Assembly (NCBI GenBank): GCA_021815405.1
Contig: JAKAGV010000010.1
Coordinates: 153,014-217,013, forward strand
Direction of reading: 5' to 3'
Source: Bacteroidota bacterium
Lineage (GTDB): Bacteria > Bacteroidota > Ignavibacteria > Ignavibacteriales > Ignavibacteriaceae
Length of the DNA stretch: 64,000 nt
Shown here: piece by piece, positions 38,992-47,076 of the stretch
Numbering within the stretch: the first letter of the stretch is position 1
How the letters are laid out: each line of letters starts with the position of its first letter
Notes under the pieces: generated by a model
The model's database searches: none
Told to the model about the DNA's origin: nothing
The model's input: only the letters and a program-made list of their open reading frames with translations
Program-made: the position numbers and the translations under genes

Positions 38992-39306
38992 TGCCGGCGT
39001 GAAATCAATTACAGGTTAACTGAAAGAAATAATTTTTTTGCTGTAAAGGATAACTGCTGTGATGAAATCACATGCAAGCGCAATGTAAACCGTTATTGCC
39101 GCGATGTAAATAACTCTTGCCGGACTGCAAATCACACTTGCCGGACTGAAAAGCACTACTACCGGGTTGAAATCAATAACATGCATTCTGAAAAGAACAA
39201 TTTTTCTATTGCATAAAATAACTGCCGTGATGAAATCGACTGCAGGCGTGATGCAAACTGTTATTGCCGGGCTGAAAACTACTACAAGCGAACGGAAAAC
39301 TCTTGT
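38992..39306 (+). repeat. Array of fifteen 21-nt units encoding degenerate heptads
   Basis: Fifteen consecutive units of exactly 21 bases, with no indels, follow the loose pattern TGC CGG ACT GAA AAT CAC TAC. Read in one frame they give heptads such as CRDVNNS, CRTANHT, CRTEKHY, CRDEIDC and CRAENYY (consensus C/Y/K-R-x-E/D-x-N-x). The frame is open from 38959 to 39213, then has one TAA (39214-39216), then runs to a TAA at 39316. No in-frame ATG is present. A higher-order copy with a 168-base period (8 units) is visible: TGATGAAATC at 39060 and again at 39228. Confidence 0.75.
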
Positions 39307-39609
39307 ATTTTGATTTAAGATGATAAAAAATGCGGGAAACTAACAAATTTCCTACTGCGAACAAAAATCTGTAGTAGACTATTGACTGCAATTAAAGTAT
39401 TTATTATGTTTTGGTTAGAAAAGCAGGAAATTGGGGGCTTATAATTATTAAAGAGCAAAATTTTCCTACTTTATATTTTTGATCATGTGTTTTTTAGTGA
39501 TGTAATAAATCTTGCCCAAAAAGCAAGTAAGTATTTCACAGTTTCTATAAACAAACGAGCACTGGCTTAAACAAACTTAGCATAGGCTCAAAGATCAAGG
39601 AGATAAGTT

Positions 39610-40323
39610 ATGAAAGAAGAGACCTCAGGAATCCCGGTATCCCAGGAAAAATTATTAAACATAGCAGACGACTGGGAACAAAAGGCAAAGGCTCATCCGG
39701 AGCTTGATGAATACGGAATAAACCAGGAATTTATAACGCAGTTTGAAACAGATAAGGCTGCGGCAAGAGAATTTAAAACAGCAGATGAGGTTGATAAAGA
39801 GACGGCAGTATTTACCGCCAATAAAAGAAGGAAGAATAAAGAGTGCTACAAGTGGATAAAGACTGCTCATCTGCATTATGAAAAAGTTTATCCGGATAAG
39901 AATTCGCCGGAATACAAATTATTCCCTTCCGATTACGCAAGAGCAAACAGAGATGATGTGCATACCGCAAACATAATTCCCGATATAACAAAGCTGTTAA
40001 CCGATAACCAGGGTGCGCTTGTAAAGAAAGGAATGAAGATAGAATTTATTGCACAAGGCACTACACTTCTTAGTGAACTGCAGGAAGTTCAGATGCAGCA
40101 TAAAAAGAAACTTGAAGATGACGAGCTGTATACGATTAAGAGAAGGATTGCTCTTTCAAAAGTTTATAACGCTATAAACCAGATAAGCCAGGCGGGAAAG
40201 CTAAAGTACGAGAACGACCCCACAATAGGAGATTATTTTGATACTCCGTGGCCTAAAGATAATAAAAAAGCTTCGACTAATAATACTGTAAATACTCAGA
40301 CAGTAACCGAACAGCCGAGATAA
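39610..40323 (+). CDS. Unrecognised charged helical protein
   Basis: The 237-residue protein is highly charged, mostly helical, and cytoplasmic by eye (no signal peptide or membrane helix). It has a weak ribosome site (AAGGAG, 8-13 bases before the ATG). Residues 10-110 contain several K/E-rich helices, with FTANKRRKNKECYKWIKTAH in the middle. The tail (from about 215) is low-complexity, rich in Asn, Thr and Lys. I do not recognise the family. It follows the 21-nt repeat array by about 300 bases and ends at a good terminator. Confidence 0.75.
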   Translation: MKEETSGIPVSQEKLLNIADDWEQKAKAHPELDEYGINQEFITQFETDKAAAREFKTADEVDKETAVFTANKRRKNKECYKWIKTAHLHYEKVYPDKNSPEYKLFPSDYARANRDDVHTANIIPDITKLLTDNQGALVKKGMKIEFIAQGTTLLSELQEVQMQHKKKLEDDELYTIKRRIALSKVYNAINQISQAGKLKYENDPTIGDYFDTPWPKDNKKASTNNTVNTQTVTEQPR

Positions 40324-40368
40324 GTTTAGTAAGGACTTTGCCGTTAAGTTCTGTGCAAAACGTAAAAA

Positions 40369-40434
40369 GATATCAGAGATCAGAAGTCGAAGGTCAGTGC
40401 CTGACATCTGAGCTTTGATATCTGACTTCTGACC
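40369..40434. repeat. Palindromic AGATCAGAAGTC repeat, copy B1
   Basis: The element is built of near-inverted halves, GATATCAGAGATCAGAAGTC and GATATCTGACTTCTGACC, around AGGTCAGTGCCTGACATCTG. A related copy lies at 46141-46206. It sits between the unrecognised gene at 39610 and its terminator. Confidence 0.6.
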
Positions 40435-40482
40435 TATTCTTTTGTTCCGACTTGTCAGGTTTATGGATTAAAGATCAAACAG

Positions 40483-40515
40483 ACACCCAATCTCGTGGAG
40501 ACATTGGGTGTTTTT
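40483..40515 (+). terminator. Rho-independent terminator after the unrecognised gene
   Basis: ACACCCAAT (40483-40491) pairs with ATTGGGTGT (40503-40511), followed by TTTT. It is about 160 bases after the stop at 40323 with a palindromic repeat in between, so the repeat may have been inserted into the 3' UTR. Confidence 0.75.
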
Positions 40516-40584
40516 GTAATAAAGTTTCTAAGTAACTTTCCTCCAAAGGAGTCCATTTGGAGAGGTCACAAAAATAGAACTATA

Positions 40585-40887
40585 TTTTAAACCAGTTGTG
40601 TGAATTAGATTGTAAGCCGTTGAAACGGCTATAATAATGCATGTTTTCATATTAACCCACGGATTAATCCGTGGTTTAATGAAACTCAAAATCAACAATC
40701 GAAACTGTTTTAACAGTTTTATTATATGAGTCTGGTCTAAAAAGCCTAAATAGCCGGAATGTCATTCCCACGAAAGTGGGAATCTATTCCAAATACTAAA
40801 CTCTTTAGATTCCCGTTTTCACGGGAATGACCTTTTTAGACTGGACTCATTATATGTAACTTCTAATTCACACAACGGGTTTTAAAA
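40585..40887. mobile_element. Outer MITE-like element with another element nested inside
   Basis: Imperfect terminal inverted repeats of about 25 bases bound the element: TTTTAAACCAGTTGTGTGAA (left, continuing to 40609) and TTCACACAACGGGTTTTAAAA (right, ending 40887; 20 or fewer bases of each are decisive). Inside are three short palindromes with unlike arms: AGCCGTTGAAACGGCT (40615-40630), CCACGGATTAATCCGTGG (40657-40674) and AAACTGTTTTAACAGTTT (40702-40719). The element at 40726-40850 has been inserted among them. It has no coding capacity. Confidence 0.65.
40726..40850. mobile_element. MITE-like element C1 (GTCATTCCC type), nested copy
   Basis: The 125-bp element has terminal inverted repeats ATGAGTCTGGTCTAAAAAG and CTTTTTAGACTGGACTCAT. 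Between them is an inner inverted pair, GTCATTCCCACGAAAGTGGG and TTCCCGTTTTCACGGGAATG. TAT flanks both sides, which could be a short target duplication. A sister copy is at 62073-62188. Confidence 0.75.
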
Positions 40888-40930
40888 AATTATTTTATAC
40901 TTCCTTTTGCGACCTCGAGTGGTTACCGTG

Positions 40931-41041
40931 CTACTTCAGAAGCAAGATTTTCTTAGTTGCAGTAAAGCTTCCCGCTTTTAGCTGGTAAAAATAAATTCCG
41001 CTAACAAGATTGCCTGCATTGAAATTAACTAAGCAGCTTCT
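40931..41041 (-). pseudogene. Remnant of a protein with a type IX secretion C-terminal sorting domain
   Basis: On the minus strand, codons ending at the TAG at 40931-40933 read VNFNAGNLVSGIYFYQLKAG and then SFTATKKILLLK-stop. This matches the last strands of the type A sorting domain (NLxSGxYFYxLxxGxFxxTKKxxLLK) carried by type IX secretion substrates. Upstream the frame soon meets a stop (near 41060), so only about 37 codons of the original gene remain. A secretory or adhesin gene was probably lost here; the next gene (41170) is unrelated in sequence. Confidence 0.75.
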
Positions 41042-41169
41042 CAAAAATTTTATATCTATTTAAAAAATATTTATGTTGTCGTCATGTGTATGAAATGTTT
41101 ATGGTGTTTTATAAACAAAGAGTCCAAATAGTCTGCGGATTGTATTTATTTTTTTTCATAACCTTTTCC

Positions 41170-41985
41170 TCAGTTTAAAATGTATTTTCTTATAAAATTA
41201 TTCTTAAATGTTTCCCAATCAGTAGTCTCTCCAATACCAAAATAATTACCTGGCGTAGAAACTATTTCATTATTTATGGGATAAGTAGCAAAATTGTTAT
41301 CGGGGAAGAAATGGAGCGTAAGTTTTTTATAGACTTTATTTGTTCCCCATGGTCGTAACGGCATAAAATAACTCTCCCCAATTTTAAAAGGTGTTTTCGA
41401 ATCGCTCATCCAAAAGACTAAGTAGCTTATGGTTATCTCCTGCCCTATTTTGAAAAACTTTTCACCTTTAATAACATCTTCAACTTTACAGATTAGATTT
41501 CCTTGCCATGTTCTAAAACCCTTTGGATCAGTTGGAATAAATTTCGATAAAGAATCCCTGATAAGTTTCACTCTAAGGAAATATGGACATTGTAAGATTT
41601 CGAAAAAGTTTTTTCCATATTTTTTTTTAATAAAATTATAAATTGTTTTAAGTGAGTTTACTCTAGGGGCAATTAAATTAGAATTATAATGATTTTCTTT
41701 TAAAATATTATCTAGAGAATCTCTTTCATTATCTTTGGAAATCCTATAACCTATCGGATCATCACTGATAGCATGATAAAACAAATGTTTTATTGAATCA
41801 ATTTCTACATCGGAAATCTTTTTTGTTATTCCGGTACCCTTAACGTAATAAGTAGATATTTTGTTAACCTTATCCCAGTATTTTCTTACCGATTCAGAAC
41901 TGCTGTCTTGCTGAGCATAATTATTTGTTTGCAACAGCGATAGAAGAATCATCAAGGCGATTGTTATAGTTGTTTTTGTTTTCAT
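41170..41985 (-). CDS. Secreted protein of unknown function
   Basis: The 271-residue protein has a clear signal peptide (about 1-24, MKTKTTITIALMILLSL to YAQQ). The mature part is mixed alpha/beta with no motif I recognise. It has a pattern (WQGNLICKVEDVIKGEKFFK, then GESYFMPLRPWG) that suggests a beta-rich C-terminal half, perhaps like the NTR/TIMP-type 'cost of gene' folds where a 'C-x-V-x-x-V-x-K-G' strand is followed by 'G-x-x-Y-x'. That comparison is tentative. It is a single gene next to a decayed secretion substrate. Confidence 0.75.
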   Translation of the reverse strand: MKTKTTITIALMILLSLLQTNNYAQQDSSSESVRKYWDKVNKISTYYVKGTGITKKISDVEIDSIKHLFYHAISDDPIGYRISKDNERDSLDNILKENHYNSNLIAPRVNSLKTIYNFIKKKYGKNFFEILQCPYFLRVKLIRDSLSKFIPTDPKGFRTWQGNLICKVEDVIKGEKFFKIGQEITISYLVFWMSDSKTPFKIGESYFMPLRPWGTNKVYKKLTLHFFPDNNFATYPINNEIVSTPGNYFGIGETTDWETFKNNFIRKYILN

Positions 41986-42323
41986 GTACCTTCCTTTATT
42001 TTGTTGTAAAGACCAAATATAATTTTCCCAGGTTGTAATTTTATTATTTGATGAATCTTTTAGTAATAATGATATAATATGTGAATGAGTATATGAATCC
42101 GTATTAAGCGTAAAAACTTCATATTAAACTTCCTTTCCTCTATCAATATAGCTTTAAATATTCAATTTGTATATGGGAATTCATTCCCAATTTTATGGGA
42201 ACAAAACCTGGGAAAGGGATTAGTATAATATTTAAGAGCAAACATATGAAATGTGTGTTCAATAGCTTGCGTCCAAGTAAAAACTATTTTATTGAACTTT
42301 CTTATGAGATGACTTAGCTAAGA
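41986..42323. other. Intergenic region, 338 bases, no gene seen
   Basis: I see no credible ORF or RNA gene. There is one palindrome, GGGAAT-TC-ATTCCC (42175-42188), followed by a half-copy (GGGAA near 42199). This could be an operator or a stray repeat; it lies about 190 bases upstream of the secreted-protein gene at 41985 and 135 bases beyond the LuxR-type gene. Confidence 0.4.
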
Positions 42324-43052
42324 TTAAGTTTTTATGATACGAAGCAATTCATCGAAGCTGTTGACATTCAATTTCTTTTTCATATCCTCAATGTGCCGCA
42401 GTATTGTTTTGGGGCTTAAAGAAAGCCTTGCAGCTATTTCCTTATATGTTAACCCTTCTTGCAGGTAATATAAAACTTCTTTTTCTCTCGGGGATAAAAG
42501 ACTTTCATACTGTGTTGAGGTAAGCAACACTTTAAAAATTTTCTCGCAGTAATATTGTTCTTTATTTACAACTCTAATCACCGCTTCCTTCAATTTATCC
42601 TGTTCGGAAAACTTGCTTACTATTCCATTTGCACCGGAGTTAATCAGACTTTTTATATTACTAATTTCATGGTAGTCTGTGTAAATTATTCTGTATGGTT
42701 TAACTCCGCTTTTATTTTTGAAGCCTGGTTGTACTACATCATTGAAAAGCTCTTTAATATTGGCATGACAGTCATCGTAAATAATTACATCATAATCCGC
42801 TATTTCAGTCTTCGTGGTTCCGTTTATATCAGTATATTTCTTAGCATCAAGATTAATAAAAGCATCATCAGCAAACAGCGAAATAATGCCGGCTATCATT
42901 GCAGGCATTGCAGACAAAAATAAAGTCCTTATCTTTTTCTTTTTTATAACAGGCTTATTAAAAATATATTTATTGATTAAGCTGCTCTCATTTAAGAGAA
43001 GAGATGAATTTGCTGTAGCGGTATTCGAATTAACTTTTAATTGCACTCCCAT
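42324..43052 (-). CDS. LuxR-family regulator with degenerate receiver domain
   Basis: The 242-residue protein has an unusual 40-residue N-terminal extension, a receiver-like domain (about 41-165) and a C-terminal LuxR/FixJ-type helix-turn-helix (LSPREKEVLYYLQEGLTYKE, about 178-240). In the receiver the acidic pair that binds Mg2+ is replaced by Ser-Ala (FLSAMP, residues 46-50), while the phosphorylation-type Asp (YDVIIYDD, near 93) and the late Lys (GIVSKFS) remain. Phosphorylation may therefore be lost or altered. No histidine kinase gene is adjacent. Confidence 0.85.
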   Translation of the reverse strand: MGVQLKVNSNTATANSSLLLNESSLINKYIFNKPVIKKKKIRTLFLSAMPAMIAGIISLFADDAFINLDAKKYTDINGTTKTEIADYDVIIYDDCHANIKELFNDVVQPGFKNKSGVKPYRIIYTDYHEISNIKSLINSGANGIVSKFSEQDKLKEAVIRVVNKEQYYCEKIFKVLLTSTQYESLLSPREKEVLYYLQEGLTYKEIAARLSLSPKTILRHIEDMKKKLNVNSFDELLRIIKT

Positions 43053-43299
43053 TTTTTCTCCCTGGGAATATTATTATTGATTCAAAAAGAACCATAAATT
43101 TTATGATTAAAAATATAATGGGGGAGGGAATGTCAAATATTCTTTATAAATCTTCATGCATAATTATCCTATTCTTTTATTAAATTTATTCCGGTAATAA
43201 TTTTTCTTAATGCTTAAAAAGTGTAAGAGAAATTTTTCCGCCCGGATCGACTTCACTACCAGTCATCGGAATTTATAATAAAGCTTGAAGGGATTTTAA

Positions 43300-46125
43300 A
43301 TGTATACCGCATTGTTATTCGGTCTTCTAGGAATTGCAGCGTTCTTTTTTATTACCGGCGCACAGAAAAGACAGACCGCAAAGATTTATATCGGTCTGGC
43401 AATTGCCGCACTAACGTTGTTCTTTTTCTGGTTTATGGGATTTTGGGGGGAAGCGCTCTGGTTTGAAAACCTGGGCTACGGAAACCGCTTCTGGACTATA
43501 GTTTACTCCAACGGCGGCTTTGCAATCGGCGGCGCAGTTATTGGCTTTATCTTAATTTATATTTTAACATTCTCAATCCCCAAGGAACATAAGATAATAT
43601 TAGCCGGCTCCAAGTTTCTTGGAATACTTATCGGCGGCATCTGGGGAATTTCCAATTGGGATGTAATCTTAAAATTCTGGGATAGAGTTTATACAGGTCT
43701 AACCGACCCGATACTCGGCAAGGATGTCGGCTTCTACCTGTTCACGCTACCATTTCTAGACAATGTTTATATCCTGTTAATTCTTATTTCTCTTGTCGCA
43801 TTAGTCGGTGCGGTCTTTTCATCTCTCTTTAGATTTACCGGAGAAAATTTGGTGCTTTATTATCCAACGCCCGGAGAAATAAGAACTGACAGATTTTATT
43901 TCCCGCTCTACTTAAACAGCGCGGTATTCATTTTTATACTTGCACTTCAAAGATTTTTGGACCGCTATAATTTGATGTACTCTACTACCGGAGTTACTTC
44001 CGGTCCAAGCTGGACTGATGTAAATATTCTTCTTCCTGCTTACACGGTAGTAATAATATTAATGATCCTAATCGGATTAGCATTAATTTTGCCTGCCCTC
44101 CGGAAGAAGTTCCAGAATTTCTTTTATATGAAGTTTCACGTTCTTCCTGAGCGCTCCCACATAATGGTTTTGGCAGGTGCCGGTGTAACAATTGTTGCAA
44201 TTTGGCTGATTGCTTTTACTGTTATACCAGGAATTTTCGAATGGCTTGTTGTACAACCTAACCAAATTACTTTTGAAAGACCTTACATAGCAAATAACAT
44301 AAAATTTACACAGTATGCCTTTGGTCTAAATAAGATAGATGTAAAGCAATACCCGATGAGCGGCAATTTTACGCCTGATGTTGTTAATAATTATCCCGGC
44401 ATATTTAAAAATATACGACTATGGGATTGGAGAGCCTTGGATGCCGTATACAAGCAGTTTCAGGCATTCCGTCTTTATTATGAATTCTCGGATGTAGATG
44501 TAGACCGTTATATTGTAAACGGGCAATACAGGCAGGTAATGGTATCAGCCCGGGAAATGGAGATTGACAACCTTCCTGCTCAAAGCCAAACGTTTGTTAA
44601 CAAGCGCTTCCAGTACACACACGGCTACGGTTTAACAATGGCAGAGGTAAATGAATTTACTCCGCAAGGTCTTCCTCATCTTTTAATTAAAGATATTCCT
44701 CCGGTCAGCGAGTCTCCGAATCTAACTGTTACACAGCCGCGTATTTATTACGGTGAACTGACAAACACACCGGTTGTAGTTAATACAAAACAAAAAGAAT
44801 TTGATTACCCGAGCGGTGAGGATAATGTTTATACAAGGTACACCGGTAAAGGCGGCGTTCGTATTTCTAACTTTTGGAGAAAGTTTTTATACGGCTGGAT
44901 GTTTGACGGAACAAGCTTTTTGTTTTCAGATTATCCAACGGACAGCAGCCGCATTATGTTCCATAGGCAAATTGAAGAACGGGTTAGGCATCTTGCACCG
45001 TTCCTTAAGTTTGATAAAGATCCTTATATCGTTCTGGCTAATGGAAAGCTGTACTGGATAATTGATGCTTATACAACTTCGAGTTATTTCCCTTACAGCC
45101 AGCCGCTGCCGGAAGAGAATGATATAAATTATATTCGCAACTCAGTAAAGGTTACTGTTAATGCATACAGCGGTGCAGTTAACTTTTACATAATTGATAA
45201 GAACGATCCGATTATACGAGTGTGGGATAAAATTTTTCCCGGACTGTTCAAGCCGATAGAAGAAATGCCCAAGGACTTGCTTGCACACATCAGGTATCCG
45301 AGCGATTTGCTTCTTATTCAAGGTACTGTTTATGAAAAGTACCACATGACTGATCCGATTGTCTTTTATAATCAAGAAGACCTTTGGGTTAGAGCAACCG
45401 AACAATATTATGGTCACACACAGCCCGTAGAACCGTATTATGTTATGTGGCAATTGCCTGGGACAACCAAGCCGCAGTTTGTTTTAATGCTTCCTTTTAC
45501 TCCAAAGAACAGGCAGGTGATGATTGGCTGGATTGCAGCTATGTGCGATCCGGGAGATTACGGACATTTACTTGCTTATCAATTTCCAAAAGACAAAACA
45601 ATATTAGGACCGCAGCAGGTTGAAACTAAGATAGATCAAGACAGTTATCTTTCCGGTCAATTCACTCTTTGGGATCAGCGCGGCTCCAGCGTTCTAAGAG
45701 GCAATGTGCTTGCTATACCTGTAAACAATACTATCTTTTATGTTGAACCGATTTACTTGAAAGCAGAGACTGCAGCCTATCCTGAAATGAAACTTGTTGT
45801 AGTAATGCATGACAATAATATGAGCTATGCAAAAACCTTTGATGAAGCACTTTCAAATCTATTTTCTAATATATCTTCAAGTCGGAATCTTGCACAGTCA
45901 GGAAACTCCTCACCGGGAACAACTACTCAGCAGGGAAATATAAATCCGGCTGCAAACATTTCCGGTCAATCTTTAATGCAGGAACAAATACAGAATGCGA
46001 ATGATGCATTTAATAATTATTTGAAGTACCTGGGAGATAAAAAGTTTGATGATGCGGCAAAACAGCTTCAAAGGCTTCAACAGACGCTGCAGTCGCTGTC
46101 TAACCAAAGCACAAGGAGTAAGTAG
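43300..46125 (+). CDS. UPF0182 family membrane protein
   Basis: The 941-residue protein has seven predicted membrane helices in the first 330 residues and a large extracytoplasmic domain after that (PNQITFERPYIANNIKFTQY at about 325, then the conserved RIYYGELTNTPVVVNTK). It ends in a Gln/Asn-rich helical tail (about 860-941). This is the UPF0182 family of unknown function, found across bacteria. It has a GAAGGGA ribosome site. It stands alone, with a regulator gene divergent upstream. Confidence 0.92.
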   Translation: MYTALLFGLLGIAAFFFITGAQKRQTAKIYIGLAIAALTLFFFWFMGFWGEALWFENLGYGNRFWTIVYSNGGFAIGGAVIGFILIYILTFSIPKEHKIILAGSKFLGILIGGIWGISNWDVILKFWDRVYTGLTDPILGKDVGFYLFTLPFLDNVYILLILISLVALVGAVFSSLFRFTGENLVLYYPTPGEIRTDRFYFPLYLNSAVFIFILALQRFLDRYNLMYSTTGVTSGPSWTDVNILLPAYTVVIILMILIGLALILPALRKKFQNFFYMKFHVLPERSHIMVLAGAGVTIVAIWLIAFTVIPGIFEWLVVQPNQITFERPYIANNIKFTQYAFGLNKIDVKQYPMSGNFTPDVVNNYPGIFKNIRLWDWRALDAVYKQFQAFRLYYEFSDVDVDRYIVNGQYRQVMVSAREMEIDNLPAQSQTFVNKRFQYTHGYGLTMAEVNEFTPQGLPHLLIKDIPPVSESPNLTVTQPRIYYGELTNTPVVVNTKQKEFDYPSGEDNVYTRYTGKGGVRISNFWRKFLYGWMFDGTSFLFSDYPTDSSRIMFHRQIEERVRHLAPFLKFDKDPYIVLANGKLYWIIDAYTTSSYFPYSQPLPEENDINYIRNSVKVTVNAYSGAVNFYIIDKNDPIIRVWDKIFPGLFKPIEEMPKDLLAHIRYPSDLLLIQGTVYEKYHMTDPIVFYNQEDLWVRATEQYYGHTQPVEPYYVMWQLPGTTKPQFVLMLPFTPKNRQVMIGWIAAMCDPGDYGHLLAYQFPKDKTILGPQQVETKIDQDSYLSGQFTLWDQRGSSVLRGNVLAIPVNNTIFYVEPIYLKAETAAYPEMKLVVVMHDNNMSYAKTFDEALSNLFSNISSSRNLAQSGNSSPGTTTQQGNINPAANISGQSLMQEQIQNANDAFNNYLKYLGDKKFDDAAKQLQRLQQTLQSLSNQSTRSK

Positions 46126-46140
46126 GACAAGAATCAACTG

Positions 46141-46206
46141 AGATCGAATGTCGGAGATCAGGGTCGGAGATCAGAAGTCAGTTTCTGATCTCTGACTTCT
46201 GACTTT
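46141..46206. repeat. Palindromic AGATCAGAAGTC repeat, copy B2
   Basis: GGAGATCAGAAGTCAG and its approximate inverse CTGATCTCTGACTTCTGAC face each other across TTT. The same words make up the copy at 40369-40434. It lies just after the UPF0182 stop. The rest of the 310-base gap before 46436 shows no further gene or motif. Confidence 0.6.
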
Positions 46207-46435
46207 TATCAAGAACAATTGAATGACAATCGAATAGCAACCGTTTGACCGCATAAAGAACTCGCAATTTCCACTCCAAGAGAAGCCTTCCAAAACAGAC
46301 AACTTCTATTTTTTTCATCATTTGTGATGCACTCGGCAAACATTTATAGATAAAATTTTAACTTAATAAGTCTAAATTGCTAATACTTCTTTCACTCATT
46401 TAATTCTTCAAATGTTACTTTGAGGTAAAATTTTT

Positions 46436-47059
46436 ATGGCGAGAAACGGAAACATTACTACGTTATTTTTGGATATAGGAGGAGTTCTGCTGACAAACGG
46501 CTGGGACCGTCAGGCACGCATAAAAGCAATTCAGCAATTTAATCTAGACGGTGAAGAAGTAAACGAGCGTCATCATCTTACGTTTGATACTTATGAAGTT
46601 GGTAAGCTTAGTCTGGAGGATTATTTGAACCGTGTAATCTTCTATGATAAGCGAAGCTTCACAAAGAAAGATTTTAAGGAATTCATGCTTGCACAGTCGC
46701 AGCAGCTTCCGGATATGGTTGATTATATTAAGAAAATAAAACAAGAATACGGATTAAAAGTTACTGCTGTTAGCAACGAAGGTCGCGAGCTTACAGAACA
46801 CCGGATAAAGAAGTTTAAGCTTTATGAGTTGTTTGATTCATTTGTAGCTTCAAGCTTCGTGCATTTTAGAAAACCCGACATAGATATTTTCAAAATTGCA
46901 TTGGATGTCTCGCAGGCTTTACCAGGGAATGTGGTTTACATAGATGACCGCCACATGTTTGTTGAAGTCGCCGGGACAATCGGAATAAAAGGAATACATC
47001 ATACAAGTTTTGAAAGTACAAAAGAAAAGCTTTCTGAATTCGGATTTAGTTTAAAATAA
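46436..47059 (+). CDS. HAD-superfamily hydrolase
   Basis: The 207-residue protein has HAD motif I FLDIGGVLLT (nucleophile Asp13; the second Asp of DxD is Gly, as in the DxGG subgroup), motif II VSNEG, motif III around KPDIDIF, and motif IV VVYIDDR. It is the class I HAD type that cleaves small phosphate esters. It is the first gene of a unit with gnd (17 bases) and zwf (9 bases after gnd), so it may act on a sugar phosphate of the oxidative pentose phosphate pathway, e.g. as a phosphatase; this is inference. Confidence 0.88.
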   Translation: MARNGNITTLFLDIGGVLLTNGWDRQARIKAIQQFNLDGEEVNERHHLTFDTYEVGKLSLEDYLNRVIFYDKRSFTKKDFKEFMLAQSQQLPDMVDYIKKIKQEYGLKVTAVSNEGRELTEHRIKKFKLYELFDSFVASSFVHFRKPDIDIFKIALDVSQALPGNVVYIDDRHMFVEVAGTIGIKGIHHTSFESTKEKLSEFGFSLK

Positions 47060-47076
47060 AATTATCGGAGTATGTT

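Noticed and set aside
38992..39306. CRISPR array
   Set aside because: Units are contiguous and degenerate, with no constant repeat and unique spacers, and no cas gene is present.
39206..39391. Minus-strand ORF of 61 residues over the 21-nt array
   Set aside because: It has no repeat pattern in its own frame and no ribosome site; the plus-strand heptad frame explains the base pattern better.
42246..42317. 23-residue ORF before the LuxR-type gene end
   Set aside because: Too short, no ribosome site and no composition signal.
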